DNA from: an uncultured Ruminococcus sp.
Lineage (GTDB): Bacteria > Bacillota > Clostridia > Oscillospirales > Ruminococcaceae
Length of the DNA: 42,043 bases
Direction: 5' to 3'
NCBI GenBank assembly: GCA_944386525.1
Contig: CALXBL010000008.1
Span: 1 to 42,043, forward strand
Under the pieces are notes generated by a model, which was given only the letters and a program-made list of their open reading frames with translations, was not told where the DNA came from and did no database searches. The position numbers and the translations under genes were made by a program. This document shows, one piece after another, positions 1 through 9,007 of this stretch. Position 1 is the first letter of the stretch; every line of letters begins with the position of its first letter.

Positions 1-8
1 CAGGATGT

Positions 9-19
9 GGTATGATAAT
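9..19 (+). promoter_or_regulatory. Probable -10 region of the rplS promoter
   Basis: TATGAT at 11-16 is preceded by TGG, giving an extended -10 element. The -35 region lies outside the window. Transcription would start near 24, leaving a leader of about 150 nt before rplS. The call rests on one hexamer at the window edge. Confidence 0.4.
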
Positions 20-23
20 AAAG

Positions 24-177
24 CATTTGAAATCCGCCTGGTAAAACCAGGTGAGTGTAATGCCATTAACGACATTAAATCAGACAATCCGCTGGCGGAT
101 AAGCATAGGTTTGCTTTGAGCAGGGAATTGACCGACCTGCACGTGAATGAATGTCTGAAAATCAGGAGGAAAGAAAA
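24..177 (+). promoter_or_regulatory. Structured 5' leader of rplS
   Basis: This untranslated stretch lies between a probable -10 element and the L19 start. It contains two clear hairpins: CCTGG-TAAAA-CCAGG at 38-52, and GCAGG (120-124) pairing with CCTGC (136-140). The ribosome binding site AGGAGG is at 164-169. Ribosomal protein genes in Firmicutes, including rplS, often have autoregulatory leaders, so a protein-binding leader is plausible. The structure has not been matched to a known L19 leader model. A 61-codon frame crossing this region looks like chance. Confidence 0.4.
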
Positions 178-522
178 ATGGATGCATTAAAAATGATCAG
201 CGAGTCAAGCATGAAGAAGGAAACCCCCGTTATCTGTGTAGGTGACACTGTAAAGGTTCACGTAAGAATCAAGGAAGGCGACAAGAGCCGTATCCAGATG
301 TTTGAAGGCACAGTTATTGCTAAGAAACACGGTGGTATCAGCGAAACCTTCACAGTTCGCCGTCTGTCTCACGGCTGCGGTATAGAGCGTGTATTCCCGC
401 TCCACTCTCCAGTAGTTGAGAAGGTAGATGTCATCAGAAGCGGTAAGGTACGCAGAGCTAAGCTGTACTATCTTCGTGACCGTGTAGGTAAGGCTGCAAA
501 GGTTAAGGAAGCTATTCGCTAA
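178..522 (+). CDS. rplS: 50S ribosomal protein L19
   Basis: This is the L19 protein of the large ribosomal subunit, which sits at the interface with the small subunit. The product is 114 residues, normal for the family. It carries the typical core with [14 protein letters not shown] near the N-terminus, the [12 protein letters not shown] segment, and a basic C-terminus with [16 protein letters not shown]. The start at 178 is chosen over an in-frame upstream codon at 151 because AGGAGG at 164-169 is spaced eight bases from it. It heads the classic Firmicute order rplS-lepB-rbgA-rnhB and is followed by its own terminator, so much of its transcription probably ends before lepB. Confidence 0.97.
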   Translation: MDALKMISESSMKKETPVICVGDTVKVHVRIKEGDKSRIQMFEGTVIAKKHGGISETFTVRRLSHGCGIERVFPLHSPVVEKVDVIRSGKVRRAKLYYLRDRVGKAAKVKEAIR

Positions 523-530
523 TCACGAAA

Positions 531-580
531 GGTCAGGCGGAGGCGAGGACAGAGGTCTGCGCTTCCGGCGATCCTGACAC
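531..580 (+). other. Structured RNA element after rplS
   Basis: Between the rplS stop and its terminator lies a GC-rich nested hairpin. GTCAGG (532-537) pairs with CCTGAC (573-578), CGGA (538-541) pairs with TCCG (564-567), and inner GCG (543-545) pairs with CGC (560-562). It has no T-tract of its own. It may stabilise the rplS 3' end or be part of a small RNA. No known family was recognised. Confidence 0.4.
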
Positions 581-587
581 CATGAGT

Positions 588-616
588 AAAAAGGGGACAT
601 TATGTCCTTTTTTTAT
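588..616 (+). terminator. Rho-independent terminator after rplS
   Basis: GGACAT (595-600) and ATGTCC (602-607) form a stem extended by A-T pairs, followed by a run of eight T. This is a classic intrinsic terminator. Confidence 0.8.
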
Positions 617-665
617 TATATTTACAATGTTGTTTTATATAGCAAGTGCATGAAAAGAGGTACAT

Positions 666-1292
666 ATGGAAAACGTAAAAAATACTGTACAGAATATGAA
701 TGAAAAGAAGAAAGGTTCATTCCTCAGCGACTTTTTGGATATAATGGAGGCAGTGTTCATTTCTGTCTTTGCAGTTGTTCTGTTTTTCGCATATGTGGCA
801 CGCCCTGTTACTGTTGAAGGACGCTCTATGGAATCAACACTTCACGACCAGGACAGGCTTTTTATGTCAGATCTCTTCTACACTCCGGACTACGGTGATA
901 TAGTTGTAGTCGACAACAGCAGTTCCTGGACATATGATGCTTCGGGAAATCTTGTTGAGGGCGATGGTATAGCCGATGACAAGAAGCTTATAAAGCGTGT
1001 TATAGCTGTTGGCGGAGATGAAATTGATATTGATTTTACGACCGGCGAAGTACGCGTGAATGGAGAGCTGAGAAACGAAACATATATTAAGAACCCAACG
1101 ACTACTAATTACGGTGCATTCGCATATCCGCTTATCGTACCTGATGGATATTTATTTGTGATGGGTGATAATCGCCAGAACTCTACCGACAGCCGCTCTG
1201 CTGCGGTGGGATTTGTGTCTGAAGAACAGGTTCTGGGCAAGGCATTGTTCCGGTTCTATCCGATTTCCGACTTCGGAAGCATTTACGACTGA
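666..1292 (+). CDS. lepB: Signal peptidase I
   Basis: This membrane serine protease removes signal peptides from exported proteins on the outer face of the membrane. The 208-residue product has one N-terminal membrane anchor at about residues 24-45. The S26 family boxes follow: GRSMESTL with nucleophile Ser54, LIKRVIAVGGDE with general base Lys110, and MGDNRQNSTDSR from residue 166. One anchor and this length match Gram-positive SipS-type enzymes. The ribosome binding site AAGAGG is at 655-660. rbgA follows 23 bases downstream, so the two are likely co-transcribed. The several exported lipoproteins and secreted proteins in this window are among its likely neighbours in the export pathway, although lipoproteins use signal peptidase II. 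Confidence 0.96.
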   Translation: MENVKNTVQNMNEKKKGSFLSDFLDIMEAVFISVFAVVLFFAYVARPVTVEGRSMESTLHDQDRLFMSDLFYTPDYGDIVVVDNSSSWTYDASGNLVEGDGIADDKKLIKRVIAVGGDEIDIDFTTGEVRVNGELRNETYIKNPTTTNYGAFAYPLIVPDGYLFVMGDNRQNSTDSRSAAVGFVSEEQVLGKALFRFYPISDFGSIYD

Positions 1293-1315
1293 GAGGCACT
1301 GAAAGGAGAGATGGA

Positions 1316-2197
1316 ATGTCTGAGCTGACAATAGGAAATATACAGTGGTTTCCTGGTCATATGACCAAAACACGGAGAATGATCGTTGCCAATCTGTCTC
1401 TCGTTGACGCAGTGGTTGAGATACTGGACGCTCGCATCCCGGAGAGCAGCCGCAATCCTGAAATGGATCGTATGATTGGCAATAAGCCAAGGCTTTTTCT
1501 TATGAATAAGGCTGATATGGCCGACCCTGTTATGACTGATAAATGGATATCCCACTATAGAAAGATGGGAATACCAACTATACCAGTTGACTGCAAAAGC
1601 GGCAAGGGAGTTAAAAATTTCAAAGGTGCAATAGAGCAGCTTCTCCACGAACTGCTTGAAAGAAGAAAAAATGCCGGAATGTCAGGCGCCCCCATACGTC
1701 TTATGATAGTAGGCATACCCAATGTGGGCAAGTCCTCGTTTATAAACAGAATGGCACAGTCCAAACGTGCAAAAGTTGAGGACAGACCAGGTGTTACAAG
1801 AACAAAGCAGTGGGTAAAGATAGGCAGTAACATGGAGCTGCTTGATATGCCCGGAGTTCTGTGGCCAAAATTCGATGACCAGGAAGTTGCAAAGAGATTA
1901 GCGTTCACCGGCGCTATAAATGATGATGTTGTTGATATTGAGACTCTTGCAATGATGCTGTTGGAGTTTCTGGCAAAGACCTACCCCGAGGCTCTTGAAA
2001 AACGCTATAATATGACGGAGTTTACTGATATGGGAGGAGTTGAACTGCTGGAGACTATGGGAAGAAAAAGAGGTATGCTTATATCAGGTGGAGAAATCAA
2101 CACCGAACGTGCTGCTATTACTTTTATAGATGAATACCGCAGCGGTAAACTTGGCAGAATGACTCTGGAATCACCGGAGGAACAGGCTGATGGCTAA
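1316..2197 (+). CDS. rbgA: Ribosome biogenesis GTPase YlqF/RbgA
   Basis: This circularly permuted GTPase acts late in 50S subunit assembly. The permutation is visible: the G4 motif NKAD (residues 64-67) precedes G1, GIPNVGKSS (133-141), and G3, DMPG (177-180). The N-terminus has the family sequence [13 protein letters not shown]. At 293 residues the length is normal for RbgA. AAGGAG about ten bases upstream supports the start at 1316. The 3' end overlaps rnhB by eight bases, showing translational coupling. The rbgA-rnhB pairing is common in Firmicutes. Confidence 0.95.
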   Translation: MSELTIGNIQWFPGHMTKTRRMIVANLSLVDAVVEILDARIPESSRNPEMDRMIGNKPRLFLMNKADMADPVMTDKWISHYRKMGIPTIPVDCKSGKGVKNFKGAIEQLLHELLERRKNAGMSGAPIRLMIVGIPNVGKSSFINRMAQSKRAKVEDRPGVTRTKQWVKIGSNMELLDMPGVLWPKFDDQEVAKRLAFTGAINDDVVDIETLAMMLLEFLAKTYPEALEKRYNMTEFTDMGGVELLETMGRKRGMLISGGEINTERAAITFIDEYRSGKLGRMTLESPEEQADG

Positions 2198-2834
2198 GAC
2201 TGATGCTGTTAAAAAGACGACCGAGGAACTATACGCTTTCGACAACAATAAAAGGCTGAGCTATCCGGTGGTGTGCGGTGTGGATGAGGCTGGCAGAGGT
2301 CCTCTTGCAGGAGATGTCTATGCGGCGGCAGTCATACTTGACCCGTCTGATCCCATTGATGGCATCAATGACAGTAAGAAACTTTCGGAGAAAAAGCGTG
2401 AGCTTCTTTTTGAGGAGATATGTCAGAAGGCTAAGGCTTATTGTATAGCGACGGCAACTGTTGCTGAAATAGAGAACGTAAATATCCTGAACGCTGCTAT
2501 GCTTGCCATGACAAGGGCAGTGGAGGGACTGAGTGAAATTCCTGACTATGTGTTGGTGGACGGAAACAGACTTCCAAAGCTCAGCGTTTCGGCAGAAGCT
2601 GTTATAAAGGGCGATGCAAATTCAGCAAGCATTGCAGCAGCGTCTATACTTGCCAAGGTCGCAAGGGACAGAGAACTCCGTAAACTCGACAAGATGTACC
2701 CGGAGTATGGCTTTTCAAAGCATAAGGGGTATGGTACAAAGGCTCACTATGCGGCTATTCTTGAATATGGTCCGAGTCCTGTTCATAGAATGTCGTTTCT
2801 CAAAAAACTGTATAAAAATGAGCAGAGCAAATGA
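2190..2834 (+). CDS. rnhB: Ribonuclease HII
   Basis: RNase HII cleaves RNA in RNA-DNA hybrids and nicks at single ribonucleotides embedded in DNA. The 214-residue product has the four expected acidic catalytic residues: Asp32 and Glu33 in [12 protein letters not shown], Asp124 in LVDGNR and Asp142 in KGDANS. The segments [11 protein letters not shown] and [12 protein letters not shown] and the C-terminal [10 protein letters not shown] are also typical. The frame opens inside the rbgA end and overlaps yraN by 17 bases, so rbgA, rnhB and yraN look translationally coupled. The first ~25 residues before the conserved core are slightly longer than in compact homologues. Confidence 0.96.
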   Translation: MAKTDAVKKTTEELYAFDNNKRLSYPVVCGVDEAGRGPLAGDVYAAAVILDPSDPIDGINDSKKLSEKKRELLFEEICQKAKAYCIATATVAEIENVNILNAAMLAMTRAVEGLSEIPDYVLVDGNRLPKLSVSAEAVIKGDANSASIAAASILAKVARDRELRKLDKMYPEYGFSKHKGYGTKAHYAAILEYGPSPVHRMSFLKKLYKNEQSK

Positions 2835-3198
2835 AACTGGCAGGCGTGGAGAGCAGGCGGTAAGAGAGTTTCTTGAATCAAAGGGCGCAGCCATACTTGA
2901 ACAGAATTACCGTATCTACGGCGGAGAAATAGATATTATCGCAGTTATCGACGATATTATTGCTTTTGTGGAAGTAAAGACCAGAAAGCCTGAGGCAGCA
3001 GTTTCCGGATTCGAGGCGGTTACTCCGAAAAAACAGAAGTTTATTATGCGTACTGCAATGCAGTATTGTAATGAGCATATAATCGACCTTCAGCCACGCT
3101 TTGATGTGGCAGAGGTCTGTATGACTGGCGGGCGTGTTCTTGACATTGATTATCTGGAAAACGCCTTTGATATGTCAGGCAGTGATTCTATATTTTAG
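2818..3198 (+). CDS. YraN family (UPF0102) endonuclease-like protein
   Basis: This small protein has the YraN fold, related to Holliday-junction resolvase and restriction-endonuclease-like nucleases. Its biochemical role is not settled. The 126-residue product shows the conserved core [16 protein letters not shown], then GGEIDIIAV and FVEVKTRK, the last two resembling the D-ExK site of this nuclease superfamily. The frame stays open upstream to 2614 inside rnhB, but the start at 2818 gives the normal family N-terminus and overlaps rnhB by only 17 bases. yraN next to rnhB is a conserved arrangement, suggesting a shared role in nucleic-acid maintenance. Confidence 0.9.
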   Translation: MSRANETGRRGEQAVREFLESKGAAILEQNYRIYGGEIDIIAVIDDIIAFVEVKTRKPEAAVSGFEAVTPKKQKFIMRTAMQYCNEHIIDLQPRFDVAEVCMTGGRVLDIDYLENAFDMSGSDSIF

Positions 3199-3227
3199 GC
3201 GTCAAGCCGATAAAAAAGGGTGGTATT

Positions 3228-4724
3228 ATGTATTACAAAAGTACACGTGACAGCAGTCTGCGCATAGATAGTGCTGTTGCAATTTCCAAGGGTATTTCTG
3301 AGGAAGGCGGATTATTTGTACCGGAGTCGATCCCGGCGATCACTATGGACGAGCTGAAAAAGCTGGCTGACATGAATTATGCTCAGCGCGCAGCAGCTGT
3401 GTTTTCTAAATATCTGACAGATTTTACTGAGGCAGAGTTGGTGTACTGCACAGAAAACGCATACTCTGTAAAGAATTTCGAGACCGAAAATATTGCAGAG
3501 ATCGCACATCTTTTTGATGGTACATATATGCTTGAATTGTGGCATGGTCCGACCTGTGCATTTAAGGACATGGCTCTTCAGATACTGCCTTACTTTCTGA
3601 CAACATCTGTTAAGAAGCTGAATCTGGATTACAAGATCGTTATTTTGGTTGCTACATCAGGTGATACCGGCAAGGCTGCGCTTGAGGGCTTTAAGGACGT
3701 TCCCGGAACCCAGATAATGGTATTTTATCCTGAGGAAGGCGTAAGCGATATGCAGAAGCGTCAGATGGTAACTCAGGAAGGCGAAAATGTAACTGTATGC
3801 GCTGTAAAGGGCAACTTCGATGACTGCCAGAGCGGCGTTAAGACTATCTTTACTGATAATGATGTTATAGATACTCTGGAAAAGGACGGAATACGTTTCT
3901 CCAGCGCAAATTCCATTAACTGGGGCAGACTTGTACCTCAGGTTGTATACTATGTATCCTCGTATGTTACAATGGCGTCCCAGGGCGAGATTAAATGGGG
4001 CGAGAAGATCAATATCGTAGTTCCCACAGGTAACTTTGGCAATATTCTTGCTGCATATTACGCAAAGATGATGGGTGTGCCGATCGGAAAGCTTATCTGT
4101 GCGTCTAATGTAAATAAGGTCCTCACAGACTTTATCCGCACAGGCGTTTATGACAGAAACCGTGAATTCTATGCAACCACATCTCCGTCAATGGATATCC
4201 TCATTTCCAGCAATCTGGAAAGATTGCTCTATCTTTTGTCCGGCGAGAACGATGCTCAGATTCGTGAGTGGTTTGGTGAACTTGCATCAGAGGGCAGATA
4301 TGAAGTTTCCGATGATATCAAGGCTGCAATGAGCGAGCTGTTCTACGGCGGATATTGTGATGATGCTGCTACAAAGGAAACTATCAGAAATATTTATAAA
4401 ACATACGGCTACACCTGCGATACTCACACAGCAGTAGCGGTCAAGGTTTATCAGGATTACAAGTCTGAGACTGGTGATACTACAAAGACTCTTATTGCCT
4501 CAACAGCAAGCCCATATAAATTCAGCAGCAGCGTTCTCAGCGCACTTGACGAGAGCCGTACTTCTGATGATGAATATGCTATGGTTGACGCTTTGGCTGA
4601 AATGTCGGGTATGCCTGTTCCTGCCTCTCTTGCAGAACTGAAAACTAAGGAGCGGCGTTTCAATGGAAGCATTGACAAAACTGATATGAAGACTTTTGTT
4701 CTGCATGAACTGGGTCTTAACTGA
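3228..4724 (+). CDS. thrC: Threonine synthase
   Basis: This PLP enzyme converts O-phosphohomoserine to threonine, the last step of threonine synthesis. The 498-residue product has the PLP-binding lysine, Lys113, in GPTCAFKDMALQ, the phosphate-binding motif ATSGDTGKAALEGF and the PTGNFGNILAAYYAKMMG segment. N-terminal YYKSTRDSS and the length place it with the longer class of threonine synthases found in E. coli and yeast. The start at 3228 has a G-rich ribosome binding site (AAGGGTGG) nine bases upstream. It sits 29 bases after yraN and five before the phosphoesterase, so it probably belongs to the same transcript. Confidence 0.95.
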   Translation: MYYKSTRDSSLRIDSAVAISKGISEEGGLFVPESIPAITMDELKKLADMNYAQRAAAVFSKYLTDFTEAELVYCTENAYSVKNFETENIAEIAHLFDGTYMLELWHGPTCAFKDMALQILPYFLTTSVKKLNLDYKIVILVATSGDTGKAALEGFKDVPGTQIMVFYPEEGVSDMQKRQMVTQEGENVTVCAVKGNFDDCQSGVKTIFTDNDVIDTLEKDGIRFSSANSINWGRLVPQVVYYVSSYVTMASQGEIKWGEKINIVVPTGNFGNILAAYYAKMMGVPIGKLICASNVNKVLTDFIRTGVYDRNREFYATTSPSMDILISSNLERLLYLLSGENDAQIREWFGELASEGRYEVSDDIKAAMSELFYGGYCDDAATKETIRNIYKTYGYTCDTHTAVAVKVYQDYKSETGDTTKTLIASTASPYKFSSSVLSALDESRTSDDEYAMVDALAEMSGMPVPASLAELKTKERRFNGSIDKTDMKTFVLHELGLN

Positions 4725-4729
4725 GTTTT

Positions 4730-5419
4730 ATGAGTTTATATGCAATAGGCGATCTTCACCTGTCGCTGGGGGTTCCAAGCAAGCCTATGGATATCTTCGG
4801 CGGCTGGAAAGACTACCAGCAGCTTATTGAGCAGAACTGGCTTGAAAACGTGACTTCCGAAGATACTGTTGTGCTTGCGGGAGATTTGTCGTGGGGCATG
4901 AGTCTTGAACAGACAGACGCAGACTTTGCCTTTGTTCACCGCTTGCCCGGCAGGAAGATAATCCTGAAAGGAAACCACGACTATTGGTGGAATTCGCTTA
5001 AAAAGATGGAGAATTTCTTTAATGAAAAGGGTTACGACAGCCTGCATATTCTCCATAACAATCACTACGCATATGATCAGTATGGAATATGCGGCACAAG
5101 AGGATGGGTAAATATGCCAGGTGAGGCGGCAGATGCTAAAGTCCTTGCACGTGAGGTGCAGCGTTTGGAGGTCTCTATTCAGTCGGCTGTAAAGGCAGGA
5201 CTTACTCCCATAGTTTTTCTCCACTATCCGCCTATCTATGGTAATTCATATAATTACGATATACTCGAGGTGCTTCATAAGTATAAGATAGAAAGGTGCT
5301 GTTACGGTCATGTCCACGGAAAAGGTCATAACTACGCCTTTCAGGGAACTTATGAGGAGACAAAACTGGAAATGATAAGTAGTGATTATCTATATTTTAT
5401 TCCCAAAAAAATTATTTGA
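4730..5419 (+). CDS. Calcineurin-like metallophosphoesterase
   Basis: This is a predicted dinuclear-metal phosphohydrolase of unknown substrate. All five family motifs can be seen in its 229 residues: GDLH (Asp8, His10), GDLSWG (Asp52), KGNHDYWW (Asn82, His83, Asp84), FLHYPP and C-terminal GHVHGKG. There is no signal peptide or membrane segment, so it should be cytoplasmic. It starts five bases after thrC and lacks an obvious ribosome binding site, so translation is probably coupled to thrC. Bacterial relatives act on phosphodiesters or nucleotides, but the sequence does not identify the target here. Confidence 0.88.
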   Translation: MSLYAIGDLHLSLGVPSKPMDIFGGWKDYQQLIEQNWLENVTSEDTVVLAGDLSWGMSLEQTDADFAFVHRLPGRKIILKGNHDYWWNSLKKMENFFNEKGYDSLHILHNNHYAYDQYGICGTRGWVNMPGEAADAKVLAREVQRLEVSIQSAVKAGLTPIVFLHYPPIYGNSYNYDILEVLHKYKIERCCYGHVHGKGHNYAFQGTYEETKLEMISSDYLYFIPKKII

Positions 5420-5471
5420 TTTATGCTAAAGGGAGAAGTGCGAAAATACACTGGTAAAATGGAATAAGTTA

Positions 5472-5480
5472 TGGTATAAT
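5472..5480 (+). promoter_or_regulatory. Extended -10 promoter for tig
   Basis: TGG-TATAAT gives a perfect -10 (5475-5480) with an extended TGn element. The -35 region (TGGTAA near 5452) is weak. Transcription would start near 5487. The leader holds a hairpin in which GCGCA (5507-5511) pairs with TGCGC (5522-5526). Confidence 0.65.
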
Positions 5481-5567
5481 AAAAAAGCGTGCATTGAAGC
5501 AATCTTGCGCACTCGGCGAGATGCGCTGGAAGAATGCGTGAGTTAAAAATAATTGGAGGAAATCAAC

Positions 5568-6878
5568 ATGATTCTTAAGTCAAATGAAAAAACTGACATC
5601 AATATGTCCGAGCTGACCGTAGAGATCGACGCAGCGTCTTTCGAAAAGGCTGTAGAGGCAGCTTACCAGCAGGAAAAGAAGAATATCTCTCTGCCTGGAT
5701 TCCGTAAGGGCAAGGTTCCGAGAAAGATGTGTGAACGCACATTCGGCGAGAATGTATTCTATGAGCAGGCTATAAATATGGTGCTGAATACAGAAATGTA
5801 TGATGTTATCGTTGAATCAGGTCTTGATCTGGTAGACACTCCCAAGGTTGAACTGATCAGCTGCGATAAGGAAAACGGCGCAGTTCTGAAGCTCACTTGT
5901 GTAACTAAGCCTGTTATCAGTATTGCTGACTACAAGGGCATTGCAGCTCCCAAGTCAGTGCGTGAGGTAACTGATGAGGACGTTGATGGTCAGATCAAAA
6001 CTATGCAGCAGAGAAATGCAAGGATTGTATCCGTAGATGACAGAGCTGCTGAAATGGGCGATGAAGTAAAGCTTAATTTTGAAGGATTCTTTGGTGAAGA
6101 TGCATTTGAAGGCGGCAAGGGCGAAGACTTCCAGCTGAAGCTTGGCAGTGGTCAGTTTATTCCTGGCTTTGAGGAGCAGGTTGCTGGTCACAATATTGGC
6201 GAGGATTTCGACGTTGTTGTAACATTCCCTGAGAATTATCAGATGACTGACTATGCAGGTAAGGAAGCTACATTCAAGTGCAGGATTAATGCGATCACCT
6301 GTGAAGAACTGCCTGAGCTTGATGACGAGTTTGTAAAGGATACTTCTGATTTCGATACAGTTGATGAGCTGAAGGCTGATATCAGGAAGAAGCTTGAGGA
6401 AACTGCTGAAAATCAGGCAAAGGCTGCTTTTGAGAACGCTGTTATTGACGCTCTCATTGCAAAGGTTCAGGATCCGATTCCGCACTGTATGTTTGAGCAC
6501 AGAGCAGACTCTCTGATGAATAACTTTGCTGCACAGCTTAAGCAGAATGGTCTGGATATGGATACTTATCTCCAGTATACAGGTATGGACGCTGATTCAC
6601 TGAAGGCTACATATCTTGAAAGAGCTGAGAATGAGGTAAAGCTACGTCTTGCTCTTGAAAAGGTCGCTGAGCTTGAAAATATTGCTGTTACAGACGAGGA
6701 ACTGGATGCCGAGCTGACAAAGATCGCTGAGGACAACAAGCTTACTCTTGATGATGTAAAGGCTCGTATTCCTATGGATGACTTCAAGATTGATATGCTG
6801 GTAACAAAGGCAATGGATCTTGTGAAGGAAACAGCAGTAGTTGACAACTCCGCATCTGAAGAAACAGCAGCTGAATAA
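5568..6878 (+). CDS. tig: Trigger factor
   Basis: Trigger factor is the ribosome-bound chaperone and peptidyl-prolyl isomerase that meets nascent chains at the exit tunnel. The 436-residue product has the ribosome-docking signature GFRKGK at residues 44-49, an FKBP-type domain at about residues 150-245 (GDEVKLNFEGFFG, then GQFIPGFEEQ), and a helical C-terminal chaperone domain rich in charged residues. The ATG at 5568 is preferred over a TTG at 5553, because GGAGGA lies within that extension and is ideally spaced from 5568. It precedes clpP and clpX, a standard arrangement linking folding with degradation. Confidence 0.96.
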   Translation: MILKSNEKTDINMSELTVEIDAASFEKAVEAAYQQEKKNISLPGFRKGKVPRKMCERTFGENVFYEQAINMVLNTEMYDVIVESGLDLVDTPKVELISCDKENGAVLKLTCVTKPVISIADYKGIAAPKSVREVTDEDVDGQIKTMQQRNARIVSVDDRAAEMGDEVKLNFEGFFGEDAFEGGKGEDFQLKLGSGQFIPGFEEQVAGHNIGEDFDVVVTFPENYQMTDYAGKEATFKCRINAITCEELPELDDEFVKDTSDFDTVDELKADIRKKLEETAENQAKAAFENAVIDALIAKVQDPIPHCMFEHRADSLMNNFAAQLKQNGLDMDTYLQYTGMDADSLKATYLERAENEVKLRLALEKVAELENIAVTDEELDAELTKIAEDNKLTLDDVKARIPMDDFKIDMLVTKAMDLVKETAVVDNSASEETAAE

Positions 6879-6899
6879 GTTATGACCAATTAGCAGCCA

Positions 6900-6921
6900 G
6901 GGGCGGACATCTGTCCGCCCT
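6900..6921 (+). terminator. GC-rich hairpin between tig and clpP
   Basis: GGGCGGAC (6901-6908) pairs perfectly with GTCCGCCC (6913-6920) around an ATCT loop. No T-tract follows, so it is more likely a pause, processing or stability element than a full terminator. No separate clpP promoter was found, so read-through into clpP is expected. Confidence 0.5.
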
Positions 6922-6994
6922 GCTGTAGTATAGGAGCAAAGGTAAAAATCAGATGAATCCGATTGAATTATGTCGAAAAGAAAGGACGATGAAC

Positions 6995-7585
6995 ATGAAT
7001 AGTTTTATACCGTACGTTGTAGAGCAGTCCGGAAGAGGTGAGCGTTCATATGATATTTTCTCACGTCTGCTGAACGACCGTATTGTTATGCTTTGCGATC
7101 AGGTGACAGATGCCTCTGCAAGTGTTGTAATTGCACAGCTGCTGTATCTGGAGAGCCAGGATTCTGAAAAGGATATTTCTCTCTATATCAACAGTCCAGG
7201 CGGTTCATGCACCGCAGGTATGGCAATTTATGATACTATGCAGTATATCAAGTGTGATGTTTCAACTATATGTATAGGTATGGCAGCGTCTATGGGTGCA
7301 TTTTTGCTTTCGTCTGGTGCTAAGGGTAAGCGTATTGCCCTGCCGAACAGTGAGATCATGATTCACCAGCCTCTTATCTCCGGTGGACTTTCCGGTCAGT
7401 GTACTGATATTAAGATTCATTCTGACCATCTGTTAAGGACGCGCCTGCGTCTCAATGAGATACTTGCTGCAAATACAGGCAAGTCTATTGAGCAGATAGC
7501 GATCGATACAGAGCGTGATAATTATATGTATGCAGATCAGGCTCTTGAATACGGTCTTATTGATAAGGTCATCACCAACAGATAA
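6995..7585 (+). CDS. clpP: ATP-dependent Clp protease proteolytic subunit
   Basis: ClpP is the tetradecameric serine protease chamber that degrades substrates unfolded by ClpX or ClpC. The 196-residue product has the catalytic triad Ser99 ([10 protein letters not shown]), His124 (MIHQPL) and Asp175 (TERDNYM), and the family segment [18 protein letters not shown]. The frame is open back to 6953. AAGGA at 6982-6986 is spaced eight bases from the ATG at 6995 but only two from the ATG at 6989, so 6995 is chosen. It gives a normal N-terminus, [17 protein letters not shown]. clpX begins nine bases downstream, so the partners are made together. Confidence 0.96.
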   Translation: MNSFIPYVVEQSGRGERSYDIFSRLLNDRIVMLCDQVTDASASVVIAQLLYLESQDSEKDISLYINSPGGSCTAGMAIYDTMQYIKCDVSTICIGMAASMGAFLLSSGAKGKRIALPNSEIMIHQPLISGGLSGQCTDIKIHSDHLLRTRLRLNEILAANTGKSIEQIAIDTERDNYMYADQALEYGLIDKVITNR

Positions 7586-7594
7586 GGAGCAGTT

Positions 7595-8854
7595 ATGTCG
7601 GATCAGTTATTGAAAACGTGTAATTTCTGCGGCAAGGCGGAAAATATCGTTACAAGTATGTTTTCTGCTGGTGATGTGCATATATGTGACAAGTGTGTAT
7701 GCTACTGTTACGAAATGCTCAACAGCAATGGTCTTGTTACGGATATACGTCCAAGAAAGAAATCCAATCATAAAAGTATAAAGGAGATAAAGCTCCTGAA
7801 GCCGGCAGAGATTAAAAAGGTGCTTGATGAATACGTTATCGGACAGGACGATGCAAAGATGTCGCTGTCTGTAGCAGTATATAACCACTATAAGCGAATA
7901 CTCAGTCAGGACGATGGCGAAGATGTTGAACTCCAGAAGAGCAATGTTCTGCTGCTTGGACCTACAGGAGTTGGAAAAACATTTCTTGCCCAGACCCTTG
8001 CAAAGACTCTGGATGTGCCCTTTGCAATAGCAGATGCCACAACAATAACCGAGGCAGGATATGTAGGCGACGACGTTGAAAATGTACTCGTGAGACTTCT
8101 CCAGGCAGCCGATTTCGACGTTGATGCTGCTGAGCGAGGCATTATATATATCGACGAGATTGACAAGATAGCCAGGAAATCAGAGAATACATCACTTACC
8201 CGTGATGTAAGCGGCGAAGGAGTACAGCAGGCTCTGCTGAAGATAATCGAGGGCACTGTTTCAAATGTGCCTCCTCAGGGCGGCAGAAAGCATCCCAACC
8301 AGGAGTGTATTCAGGTAAATACCAAGAATATCTTGTTTATTTGCGGCGGTGCGTTTGACGGATTGGAGAAACTTATCCAAAAGCGTATGACTCCATCTTC
8401 CCTTGGATTTGGAGCTGATATATCGCAAAAGCGCTCCGAACAGGCAAATATTTTCCGAAACATTATCCCACAGGATCTTGTTAAATTCGGTATCGTGCCG
8501 GAATTGGTGGGCAGACTACCGGTCATTACAACTCTTGATGATCTTGATGAAGCTGCACTTGTGCGTATCCTCACAGAGCCGAAGAACGCTCTTGTTAAGC
8601 AGTATCAGAAGCTTTTTGGATACGACAATATTGAGCTTGTGATTGAGAACGAGGCTCTCATTAAGATTGCAGAAAAGGCTATTAAGCGCAAGACAGGTGC
8701 AAGAGGTCTGAGAGGTATCATTGAAGATATCCTTATGGAGACTATGTTCAGTGTTCCATCTCTTGAAAATGCAAAGAAGGTGGTTGTTAATGTTGACTGT
8801 ATCGAAAATAAAACAGCACCTTTGGTATATGATGGAGCAGGTTTATTGATCTAA
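7595..8854 (+). CDS. clpX: ATP-dependent Clp protease ATPase subunit ClpX
   Basis: ClpX is the hexameric AAA+ unfoldase that feeds tagged proteins to ClpP. The 419-residue product begins with a four-cysteine zinc-binding domain (Cys9, Cys12, Cys31, Cys34). Then come Walker A GPTGVGKT (122-129), the pore loop GYVGDD, Walker [10 protein letters not shown] and the ClpX C-terminal segment [20 protein letters not shown]. Length and order are normal. It overlaps nothing and sits nine bases after clpP with GGAG in the gap. A strong terminator follows. No lon gene follows, unlike in some Firmicutes. Confidence 0.97.
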   Translation: MSDQLLKTCNFCGKAENIVTSMFSAGDVHICDKCVCYCYEMLNSNGLVTDIRPRKKSNHKSIKEIKLLKPAEIKKVLDEYVIGQDDAKMSLSVAVYNHYKRILSQDDGEDVELQKSNVLLLGPTGVGKTFLAQTLAKTLDVPFAIADATTITEAGYVGDDVENVLVRLLQAADFDVDAAERGIIYIDEIDKIARKSENTSLTRDVSGEGVQQALLKIIEGTVSNVPPQGGRKHPNQECIQVNTKNILFICGGAFDGLEKLIQKRMTPSSLGFGADISQKRSEQANIFRNIIPQDLVKFGIVPELVGRLPVITTLDDLDEAALVRILTEPKNALVKQYQKLFGYDNIELVIENEALIKIAEKAIKRKTGARGLRGIIEDILMETMFSVPSLENAKKVVVNVDCIENKTAPLVYDGAGLLI

Positions 8855-8868
8855 ACAAACATAATAAC

Positions 8869-8906
8869 AGCGGATGGTCTGAATGAGTATGACCGTCCGC
8901 TTTTTG
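8869..8906 (+). terminator. Terminator after clpX
   Basis: AGCGGATGGTC (8869-8879) pairs with GACCGTCCGCT (8891-8901) with one mismatch, followed by a T-tract. This is a strong intrinsic terminator. Confidence 0.85.
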
Positions 8907-8939
8907 ATTATATATAGGCAGCAAACATGATATGTACTG

Positions 8940-8968
8940 TTGACATTTTGTGAAATGTATGATATAAT
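8940..8968 (+). promoter_or_regulatory. Consensus sigma-A promoter for the SPFH gene
   Basis: TTGACA (8940-8945) and TATAAT (8963-8968) are separated by 17 bases. Both hexamers are perfect, so strong constitutive transcription is expected. It lies immediately downstream of the clpX terminator. Confidence 0.88.
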
Positions 8969-9007
8969 TTATTATGATAAAATACAAAAATATCAGGAGG
9001 AATATCC

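Noticed and set aside
5..190. Open frame of 61 codons upstream of and overlapping rplS
   Set aside because: It spans the probable promoter and hairpin-bearing leader, runs into the L19 start and has no family resemblance or ribosome binding site.
2614..2817. Longer N-terminus for the YraN protein
   Set aside because: It would overlap most of the conserved rnhB 3' end, and the family start matches 2818.
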